A stretch of 5,108 nucleotides of DNA from positions 1 through 5,108 of the forward strand of contig JAPPOW010000086.1 in the NCBI GenBank assembly GCA_028817775.1, read 5' to 3'. The DNA is from Candidatus Melainabacteria bacterium (GTDB lineage: Bacteria > Cyanobacteriota > Vampirovibrionia > LMEP-6097). The notes beneath the pieces were generated by a model. The model made no database searches and was not told the DNA's origin. It saw only the letters and a program-made list of their open reading frames with translations. Below, one piece after another: positions 1 through 5,108 of this stretch (positions are counted from its first letter, which is position 1; each line of letters opens with the position of its first letter). Both the position numbers and the translations under genes were made by a program.

Positions 1-57
1 GAAGTGACTAATGCAGAAATGGATGGGGCTATGGATTTGGCTCAGCGATTAGAGTAA
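1..57 (+). CDS. C-terminal end of an unidentified protein (5' part outside the window)
   Basis: Reading frame 1 is open from the first base and ends at TAA (55-57), giving the C-terminal residues EVTNAEMDGAMDLAQRLE. The tail is acidic and looks like a terminal alpha helix. It is too short to assign to a family. It lies on the same strand as the next gene, with 85 bases between its stop and that gene's preferred ATG, so the two could be co-transcribed. That the frame is a real gene end is an inference from the open frame, the plausible helical composition and the lack of any other coding explanation for these bases. Confidence 0.5.
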   Translation, partial: EVTNAEMDGAMDLAQRLE

Positions 58-142
58 TTAGCCTTAAATATTTTTAAGTCAAAATATCAACTTGCTAAGC
101 TATGTATTAGTTGTGAGTGATTTTGCCATTAAAGTTGTAGAT

Positions 143-1522
143 ATGCCACTGAGTCAGAATAAAGGCCTGGTTGAGGAAGCTGGATGGGGCCGCAAGACTG
201 AAGGTTTAGCAGTAGAGGTGCCTTTGGTTGCTGGTACTGATGAACATGACGCTAGTTTAGTAGCTGATGCAAATCTAGACCAGTTGCTTGAGCATGACCA
301 AGGTTTGTTCGGTCAGAGTGTAACCAGGTATCTAGCGAATTTATTTTTGACTCAACAAGAGATTGTTAAACATCAGCAAAATCCTCAGGGTGACTTGACT
401 GAATTAATTGGTGGTGAATGGGGAGCAAGAGTAGTTTTACCTTTGCAGGTTCACAATACTACTAGTGTTGAGGGTTTTGATGGTGATTTACATCAAGCAA
501 TTGTTAAGGGACCTAATAAAGAATATATTCAAGCTCGATTTCAGGCTGAGGGCTTCGATGGTGTAGAGGACTATAGTGCTCAGGTTGCTCAAGTTTATGA
601 TTTTATTTCTCGTAATAGTGAAGGTCTTAGACTTTCTGATAATCCTGAAAAAAGAGCAGAAGTGATTGCTTTACTTTACAAAGAATTGGAAGCTCCAAAG
701 GAGCTTGGCAATGTTAATACTAACCTGATGTTCGCAACTATTTTTAATCAAATGGTTAGATTGGATCAAGATAGGATTGCTATTGATGAAACAGGAGTTG
801 ATCCAGTAGCTCACGATTCTGCATTGCTTGAACTTAGGGATCTTGGCATTGAATTGGAGTCGCATGACCCAAGTTTCATTTTTGCAAGAGCTAGTTCAGG
901 GGCGACAGTTAAATTTACTAAATTAGGTATAGTAGTCAAGAGCCCAGGTATGGATATTGCAGGAGATCTTGATCAGAATGCAAGTCCTAAAAAGTGGGAT
1001 TTTGAGAGAGATGGTGATTCAGTTGTGATTCACACAGCTCGTGCAGCAATGCAGAAAAAATTAGAGCTTGGTATTGATAGATTAGAGCAAGCTTTCAATG
1101 TGAGTAGTGGCATCTCAGTAATTAATGGTATAGAAATTCAGGAAGACAAAGGAGATATTAGTCTTGAGGACAGAGTAGTTAAGCCTGACTTGTTGACAAA
1201 AGCAGATTACGAATCTTTAGTCACAACTGCTATGGTTTATGACAAGCTTGGTTTGGAGAACACAGATTGGTCAGCGAGTAACTTTATTGACGGTCCTGAA
1301 GGTTTGACTTTGGTTGATTTTGGTACTGTAAGTAACATAGATCCTGATGAAAGCATTGATGACAGGATTGAAAGGGTAAAAAATATTGCTGGATCTTTTA
1401 AGAAAGTAGACGGTGAGATTGGACAGCGTATCGAAGCTTTGCATCGTGAAGTAACAGAAGATCCTGCACTGATGGATACTTTAAATCAGCGTGCTCAAGC
1501 AATGTTTGAGAGGCTTAGTTAA
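143..1522 (+). CDS. Unrecognised acidic protein with a divergent kinase-like C-terminal domain
   Basis: I do not recognise this protein as a named family. From ATG 143 it has 459 residues. In-frame TTG (92) and GTG (113) starts would add up to 17 residues; ATG is preferred, although no start has a good Shine-Dalgarno sequence. There is no signal peptide or membrane segment, so it is probably cytoplasmic. Residues 1 to about 245 are mostly helical-looking and acidic, with no motif I can name. From about 248 the sequence resembles a small kinase fold. Beta strands around FIFARASSGATVKF are followed by LGIVVK (K266, a candidate ATP-binding lysine). A helix with several Glu follows (AAMQKKLELGIDRLEQAF), then a strand, another helix, NTDWSASN (D375 and N380, D-x4-N), and LVDFG (D392). 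The D-to-N and N-to-D spacings (5 and 12) are close to those of protein and aminoglycoside kinases (5 and 13 in PKA). The usual His before the catalytic Asp and the Lys or His two residues after it are absent (Thr, Ser). About 65 helical residues follow DFG. Kinase-like activity is an inference; it could be a pseudokinase. Its 3' end overlaps korB by 8 bp on the opposite strand. Confidence 0.85.
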   Translation: MPLSQNKGLVEEAGWGRKTEGLAVEVPLVAGTDEHDASLVADANLDQLLEHDQGLFGQSVTRYLANLFLTQQEIVKHQQNPQGDLTELIGGEWGARVVLPLQVHNTTSVEGFDGDLHQAIVKGPNKEYIQARFQAEGFDGVEDYSAQVAQVYDFISRNSEGLRLSDNPEKRAEVIALLYKELEAPKELGNVNTNLMFATIFNQMVRLDQDRIAIDETGVDPVAHDSALLELRDLGIELESHDPSFIFARASSGATVKFTKLGIVVKSPGMDIAGDLDQNASPKKWDFERDGDSVVIHTARAAMQKKLELGIDRLEQAFNVSSGISVINGIEIQEDKGDISLEDRVVKPDLLTKADYESLVTTAMVYDKLGLENTDWSASNFIDGPEGLTLVDFGTVSNIDPDESIDDRIERVKNIAGSFKKVDGEIGQRIEALHREVTEDPALMDTLNQRAQAMFERLS

Positions 1523-2567
1523 CTTTAGCCCCAGAGCCATCAACCTGCCAAGTGCCACCTGAGTAAATTAATTTCTCAAGCTCACCAGCACCCTTTCTTT
1601 CGACGGCTGCTTCTTCTTGTTGGACCACTAGAGAGTCATAGCTTGGTTTGTTGACTGCTCTGATTACACCCATAGCAGTTGGTTTAGAAGGGTCTTCGAT
1701 ACCGAGGTGACCAATTAGATAAGCAAGAGTTGCATCTTCCTCACTTGGGTCATGAACTATAAATTTAGAGTGATCACCATTATTTCCTTCGACAGCCAAG
1801 TGTGGATGGCTACCACTCTGTAAGGTGATCCCTTTGGTTTCTTTGTCAAAGAGCAGTGGCTCACCAGCTTCGATAAATAAATTCTCAACTTCTTTAGTGT
1901 CTTTGTTTAAGTACTTAGCAAAGGCACCATCATTGAAAATATTACAATTCTGCATAATCTCTACAAATGCAGCACCTTTGTGGGCAGCAGCAGCTTTGAG
2001 AGTTGCTTGCAAGTGTTTAGGGTTATGAGCCGCAGTTCTCGCTACAAAAGTAGCGCCTGAAGCAATTGCAAAACTGATTGGATTGATTGGTCTATCAAGA
2101 GAACCCATAAGTGAAGTCTTGGTTACCTTACCCTGTTCAGAGGTTGGTGAATATTGACCTTTGGTTAGACCATAGATTCTATTGTTAAATAGTAAGATCT
2201 TGAGATCCATATTCCGGCGGATGGCGTGCATAGTATGGTTACCACCAATACTCAAACCATCACCATCACCAGTCACTACCCAAACAGACAAATCAGGGTT
2301 AGCAATCTTAAGTCCAGAAGCTACTGTCAGCGCACGTCCGTGAATAGTATGGAAACCATAGGTATCCATATAGTACGGGAAGCGGCTTGAGCAGCCAATA
2401 CCAGAGATGAAAGCAAACTGTTCTTTGGGGATGCCTAGAGTCGGCAGTACTGTCTGCACTGAAGAGAGAATAGAGTAGTCGCCGCAACCAGGGCACCACT
2501 TAACATCGCCCTCGGCGACAAAATCTTTTTTAGTTAAAGTACTAGGATCTGTTTGTGCTATTGCCAT
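1515..2567 (-). CDS. korB: 2-oxoacid:ferredoxin oxidoreductase, beta subunit (KorB type)
   Basis: This is the TPP- and cluster-binding subunit of a CoA-dependent 2-oxoacid:ferredoxin oxidoreductase, which converts a 2-oxoacid (2-oxoglutarate is the likeliest substrate) and CoA to acyl-CoA and CO2 with reduction of ferredoxin, or the reverse. It has 350 residues. Four cysteines sit where the family binds its [4Fe-4S] cluster: C25 and C28 in WCPGCG, C59 in GIGCS, and C208 in QNCNIF. The thiamine diphosphate/Mg signature is GDGDG at 100-104 followed by NNRIYG at 128-133, and then the family-typical TKGQYSPTS. The segment from about 235 to 350 is the more variable tail and includes HPHLAVEGNNGDHSKFIVHD. 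The start is ATG 2567, one base inside the korA stop, with a good GAGGG upstream, so translation is probably coupled to korA. The gene lacks a ferredoxin-like delta domain, as expected for the two-subunit class. Family assignment is secure. 2-Oxoglutarate as substrate is inferred from the overall subunit type, and pyruvate or a branched-chain 2-oxoacid cannot be excluded. Confidence 0.95.
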   Translation of the reverse strand: MAIAQTDPSTLTKKDFVAEGDVKWCPGCGDYSILSSVQTVLPTLGIPKEQFAFISGIGCSSRFPYYMDTYGFHTIHGRALTVASGLKIANPDLSVWVVTGDGDGLSIGGNHTMHAIRRNMDLKILLFNNRIYGLTKGQYSPTSEQGKVTKTSLMGSLDRPINPISFAIASGATFVARTAAHNPKHLQATLKAAAAHKGAAFVEIMQNCNIFNDGAFAKYLNKDTKEVENLFIEAGEPLLFDKETKGITLQSGSHPHLAVEGNNGDHSKFIVHDPSEEDATLAYLIGHLGIEDPSKPTAMGVIRAVNKPSYDSLVVQQEEAAVERKGAGELEKLIYSGGTWQVDGSGAKVN

Positions 2568-4405
2568 TATCTTTTACCCTCAATAATTTCCTCTGCGATT
2601 CTAACCAAGTCTGTTTGACTAAATGGTTTAGTGTTCATTTGATTAACAGCCTTGATATCAATCAGGAATTTTGCTCTAAGAATCATGTTGAGCTGACCAC
2701 AATTTAGTTCAGGCAACATCACGTTCTTATAGTTGCGCAGAATTGATTCTAGATCGTTTGGTAGTGGGTTGATATGTCTCAAGTGAACTTGACCAACTTT
2801 GTAACCACGATTCAATAATTCTTCAACTGCTGAACGGTTAGGACCATAAGTGCTACCCCAACCAAGGACTAATAAATCACCCTTGGTCTCACCATAAACT
2901 TCTGTTGCTGGTAAGTGCTTAGCAATATTGGCTACCTTCTGGGCGCGGATTCGAGTCATCTCCTCGTGTGCTTCAGCACTGAGGTTAACCTTACCGTCAC
3001 CATTATTTTTCTCAAGTCCACCAAGCGTATGCTCACAACCAGGAGTGCCAGGAACTGCCCATGGTCTAGCCAAATCTTCATTACGACCATAAGGCTGAAA
3101 ACTATCAGGGTCAGTACAATCTTGAGTTGTGATTTGCTTGAGACTAGCCATTTCTGGTAGTAACCATGGCTCTGAACCAATTGCAATTTGAGTCTCACTC
3201 AGTAAACAAACTGGCACCATATGCTCTAATGCAATACGGCAAGCTTCCATTGCAGCATCAAAACAATCTGATGGTGATTGTGCCGCAACTACTGGCATTG
3301 GGCTCTCACCATTGCGGCCGTAAAGTATCTGTAATAAATCTGTCTGCTCAGTTTTGGTTGGCAAACCAGTACTTGGTCCACCACGCATCACATCAACAAT
3401 GACTAATGGTAATTCAGTCATCACTGCAAGGTTCATAAATTCAGACTTGAGTGCGATACCAGGACCTGAAGTGGTAGTGATTGCTAGATTTCCAGCAAAG
3501 CTTGCTCCCACTGCTGAACCGATACCAGCTATCTCATCTTCTGCTTGAAATGTTCTCACTCCAAAGTGTTTGTACTTGGCAAGTTCTTGTAGAATTTCAG
3601 TTGCTGGAGTGATTGGGTAAGAACCCAGGAATAGTTTTTTCTCAGCAAGTTGACTTGCAGCCACCAAACCAAGTGAAAGAGCCTCGTTACCAGTAATATT
3701 GCGATAAGTACCTGGTTTGATTTCAGCCTTGGGAATCTCGTAGGTTGCTTGAATCATCTCACAAGTATCACCAAAGTGATAACCAGCTTTGATGACATCG
3801 ATATTGGCTTGCAAGATATCAGGCTTCTTACCAAACTTAGACTCCAGCCACTCAATTGTTGGTTCCAGTGGACGGTTGTAGATAAAGTACATCAAGCCAA
3901 GCGCGAACATATTCTTGCAACGCTCCTTAAACTTCGCCATAATAGGTGAGTCCTTGAGAGCTTCAAGTGTCATCTTGGTGATTGGTACTTCGTAAACTCG
4001 ATACTTAGATCTGTAAGTTTCCAGAATATCTTCTTCAGGGTTATAACCAGCCTTGGTCAGATTGCTGTCACCAAAACTATCTTCATTGATTATGAGGATG
4101 CCGTTTTGTTTGAGATCCTCGATATTGGTCTTGAGAGCAGCAGGATTCATTGCTACCAAAACATCAAGTTCATCACCTGCAGTGAAAATGTCAGAAGAAG
4201 CAAAGCGAACCTGGAAACCTGAGACTCCAGCCAAAGTTCCCTGTGGCGCACGGATTTCTGCCGGGAAATTTGGGTAGGTGGCAATGTCATTACCAAGCAA
4301 TGCACTGGTGGTTGTGAACTGGGTACCAGTTAATTGCATCCCATCACCACTATCCCCGCAGAAGCGGATTGTGACTGAACTAAGTTTTTCTTTTGTGGCT
4401 GCCAT
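2567..4405 (-). CDS. korA: 2-oxoacid:ferredoxin oxidoreductase, fused gamma/alpha subunit (KorA type)
   Basis: This is the larger subunit of the KorAB enzyme. From ATG 4405 it has 612 residues, a normal length for the fused gamma-alpha form. Residues 1 to about 190 are the gamma domain: VTIRFCGDSGDGMQLTG carries the glycine-rich loop (17-22), followed by the typical FPAEIRAPQGTLAGVSGFQV. From about 235 the alpha domain begins, with ITGNEALSLG and then YPITPATE (263-270), the signature that contacts the 2-oxoacid. FQAEDEIAGIG, TTTSGPG and RGGPSTGLPTKTEQTDL (around 341-356) are all family hallmarks. The C-terminal region (about 510-612) has the LLVLGWGSTYGP and HLRHINPLP motifs of the CoA-binding domain II. 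No ferredoxin-type cysteine cluster is present. A TTG at 4417 could add four residues, but ATG 4405 is preferred because it has GAG seven bases upstream and because the TTG starts on the last base of a TATAAT. The stop TAA (2569-2567) shares a base with the korB ATG. The gene is transcribed away from galE, with a divergent regulatory gap between them. Confidence 0.95.
   Translation of the reverse strand: MAATKEKLSSVTIRFCGDSGDGMQLTGTQFTTTSALLGNDIATYPNFPAEIRAPQGTLAGVSGFQVRFASSDIFTAGDELDVLVAMNPAALKTNIEDLKQNGILIINEDSFGDSNLTKAGYNPEEDILETYRSKYRVYEVPITKMTLEALKDSPIMAKFKERCKNMFALGLMYFIYNRPLEPTIEWLESKFGKKPDILQANIDVIKAGYHFGDTCEMIQATYEIPKAEIKPGTYRNITGNEALSLGLVAASQLAEKKLFLGSYPITPATEILQELAKYKHFGVRTFQAEDEIAGIGSAVGASFAGNLAITTTSGPGIALKSEFMNLAVMTELPLVIVDVMRGGPSTGLPTKTEQTDLLQILYGRNGESPMPVVAAQSPSDCFDAAMEACRIALEHMVPVCLLSETQIAIGSEPWLLPEMASLKQITTQDCTDPDSFQPYGRNEDLARPWAVPGTPGCEHTLGGLEKNNGDGKVNLSAEAHEEMTRIRAQKVANIAKHLPATEVYGETKGDLLVLGWGSTYGPNRSAVEELLNRGYKVGQVHLRHINPLPNDLESILRNYKNVMLPELNCGQLNMILRAKFLIDIKAVNQMNTKPFSQTDLVRIAEEIIEGKR
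2577..2581 (-). promoter_or_regulatory. Ribosome binding site of korB
   Basis: On the minus strand GAGGG ends nine bases before the korB ATG at 2567. It lies within the last codons of korA (Glu-Gly), so ribosomes finishing korA are well placed to restart on korB. This is the clearest Shine-Dalgarno sequence in the window and it supports the chosen korB start. Confidence 0.7.
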
Positions 4406-4416
4406 AGCTTTACTCA

Positions 4417-4460
4417 ATTATATAGTTTGATTATTCCCAAAAAGCTTAGGGCTATGTGAA
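4417..4460 (-). promoter_or_regulatory. Candidate korA promoter elements (two alternatives)
   Basis: On the minus strand, TTCACA (4460-4455, one mismatch to TTGACA) is followed after 19 bases by AATAAT (4435-4430, one mismatch to TATAAT). This would start transcription near 4423 and include the GAG Shine-Dalgarno sequence in a leader of about 18 bases. Separately, a perfect TATAAT lies at 4422-4417 but has no convincing -35 box. Used as a -10, it would start the message only four or five bases before ATG 4405 and exclude the GAG. The two choices predict different leaders. Both are inferred by eye from sigma-70 consensus sequences, and the organism's own consensus is unknown. Confidence 0.35.
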
Positions 4461-4467
4461 TAATCAA
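4427..4467. repeat. Inverted repeat in the korA-galE gap, candidate operator
   Basis: TTGATTATTC (4427-4436) and GAATAATCAA (4458-4467) are a perfect 10-base inverted repeat. After one mismatch two more pairs extend it inward (CA at 4438-4439 with TG at 4455-4456), leaving a 15-base centre that contains AAGCTT. On the korA strand the arms overlap the candidate -35 and -10 boxes, which suggests a repressor or activator site for korA. No U-tract follows on either strand, so a terminator is unlikely. An RNA hairpin in a longer leader is an alternative. The symmetry is seen directly; the regulatory role is inferred. Confidence 0.55.
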
Positions 4468-4488
4468 CCTTGTTTCAGATAAGAGTTT

Positions 4489-4509
4489 TTGGATTCCCTG
4501 GGAATCCAA
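4489..4509. promoter_or_regulatory. 21-bp near-perfect palindrome upstream of galE, candidate operator
   Basis: TTGGATTCCC (4489-4498) and GGGAATCCAA (4500-4509) are perfect reverse complements around a single central T. This compact dyad is typical of a homodimeric DNA-binding protein's site. It ends 26 bases before the galE ATG and lies about 84 bases upstream of the korA ATG, so it could serve either gene. As RNA it could fold into a nine-pair stem with a CTG loop. It is followed on the plus strand only by AATTTCTG, a poor U-tract, so a terminator is less likely. The half-site resembles the arms of the other inverted repeat in this gap (shared GGGAAT...CAA). Confidence 0.5.
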
Positions 4510-4535
4510 TTTCTGATGCGCTAATATTAGTGCTC

Positions 4536-5108
4536 ATGGCAATTTTAGTTACAGGTTGTTTTGGATATATAGGAGCGATTTGTTCAAAGTTATTACTTGA
4601 GCAGGGCTATGAGGTTGTTGGTATAGATAATCTCTCGCGTTCGCGGCAGCGGGCTGAGCTTGAAGGTATGACCTTCTATCAATCTTGTATTCAAGATGAT
4701 GTGATTGAGGAGATTGTTACTAAGCACGAAATTGATACGGTGATGCATTTTGCGGCCTTCATTGAGGTAGCTGAGTCTGTTGAGAAACCAGAACTTTATT
4801 ATGAGAATAACTATCTTAAGACCAAAAGCTTTATTGATAAATTAGCAGAGCTTGGAGTTAAGCAATTTGTTTTCTCAAGCACTGCTGCTGTTTATGGTAT
4901 GCCAGCGGGCAATGAACCGCTGCGTGAAGATAGACCACTTGAGCCAATTAATCCATACGGCGAGAATAAACTTGCTGTCGAAAAATATTTACAAGAAAAA
5001 TCTAGTAGATCTGATTTTAAATATATTGCTTTGCGTTACTTTAATGTGGCTGGTGCCTATGGCGAGCTTGGTGAGGAGCATGATCCAGAGACTCATTTGA
5101 TTCCAATA
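4536..5108 (+). CDS. galE: UDP-glucose 4-epimerase-like protein (3' end outside the window)
   Basis: This is an extended short-chain dehydrogenase/reductase of the GalE type, which interconverts UDP-glucose and UDP-galactose (or a related UDP-sugar) in the cytoplasm using bound NAD. The frame runs from ATG 4536 to the window end with no stop, giving 191 residues, a little over half the usual 330-340. Residues 2-13 form the NAD-binding strand and loop, ILVTGCFGYIG, keeping the G-x2-G-x2-G spacing. GIDNLSRS (29-36) follows, where the acidic residue binds NAD ribose. HFAAFIEVAESVEKP (71-85), FSSTAAVYG (113-121; T116 at the catalytic Ser/Thr position), YGENK (Y141 and K145, the catalytic YxxxK) and LRYFNVAGA (166-174) follow in order. 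ETHLIPI at the window edge matches the conserved ETHLIP stretch. The loop CF and the GENK motif depart from the common GGAGYIG and YGRSK but keep the catalytic residues. An in-frame GTG lies two codons upstream. No clear Shine-Dalgarno sequence precedes either start. Other 4-epimerases of the same subfamily are possible. Confidence 0.9.
   Translation, partial: MAILVTGCFGYIGAICSKLLLEQGYEVVGIDNLSRSRQRAELEGMTFYQSCIQDDVIEEIVTKHEIDTVMHFAAFIEVAESVEKPELYYENNYLKTKSFIDKLAELGVKQFVFSSTAAVYGMPAGNEPLREDRPLEPINPYGENKLAVEKYLQEKSSRSDFKYIALRYFNVAGAYGELGEEHDPETHLIPI

Noticed and set aside
63..78. AT-rich inverted repeat CTTAAA / TTTAAG after the first gene's stop
   Set aside because: The stem is six pairs, nearly all A-T, with no GC core. 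It is too weak for a terminator and is expected by chance in AT-rich intergenic DNA.
1512..1530. Imperfect hairpin at the convergent junction (GGCT ... AGCC) as a bidirectional terminator
   Set aside because: The stem is only four pairs, then a T-T mismatch and two weak pairs. No U-tract follows on either strand, so it does not look like an intrinsic terminator.
2915..3548. Several 60-80-codon open frames on both strands inside korA (2915-3160, 2956-3198, 3166-3402, 3354-3548)
   Set aside because: They lie in alternative frames of a strongly conserved gene, have no ribosome binding sites, and their translations resemble no protein. They are shadows of korA.
4489..4520. Palindrome before galE as an intrinsic terminator
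   Set aside because: The following bases AATTTCTG lack a proper U-run, and the nearest upstream gene points away, so nothing on the plus strand needs terminating there. An operator fits better.
4852..5100. 82-codon open frame on the plus strand in the last 250 bases
   Set aside because: It overlaps the galE-like gene in another frame, while the galE frame shows the full run of family motifs. It is a shadow.
1..5108. CRISPR array, tRNA or rRNA genes, transposon ends
   Set aside because: No regularly spaced direct repeats, no tRNA- or rRNA-like sequence and no transposase or terminal repeats were seen. Nearly all bases are taken up by the listed genes.

Overview
The window is bacterial, AT-rich DNA with tightly packed genes read with the standard bacterial code. 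It carries the end of one gene, three complete genes and the start of another. The recognisable genes are a two-subunit 2-oxoacid:ferredoxin oxidoreductase (KorAB type, with the gamma and alpha domains fused in one chain) and a GalE-type nucleotide-sugar epimerase. They suggest an organism with ferredoxin-dependent central carbon metabolism, either anaerobic or from a lineage that kept this enzyme. The sequence alone does not fix the phylum. KorA of this fused form is widespread (Bacteroidota, Actinobacteria, Melainabacteria-like and other uncultured groups), so any closer placement would be a guess.

Layout. Positions 1-57 (+) hold the last 18 codons and stop of an unidentified gene. Positions 143-1522 (+) hold a large, acidic, unrecognised protein. 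Its C-terminal half has the residue pattern of a divergent kinase-like fold: a Lys after beta strands, D-x4-N, then DFG. Positions 1515-2567 (-) are korB and 2567-4405 (-) are korA. The two share one base (TAATG) and are read as an operon from right to left. The 3' ends of the unknown gene and korB overlap by 8 bp tail to tail, so no intergenic space is left for a terminator. Positions 4406-4535 are a divergent regulatory region with two strong inverted repeats and candidate korA promoter elements. Positions 4536-5108 (+) are the first 191 codons of a galE-like gene that runs off the window.

How they work together. KorA and KorB form one enzyme: KorB carries thiamine diphosphate and a [4Fe-4S] cluster, and KorA carries the 2-oxoacid and CoA-binding parts. 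GalE is functionally separate (UDP-sugar supply) but shares the regulatory gap with korA. The kinase-like protein has no obvious functional link to its neighbours. It is the least explained object here and the main candidate for something undescribed.
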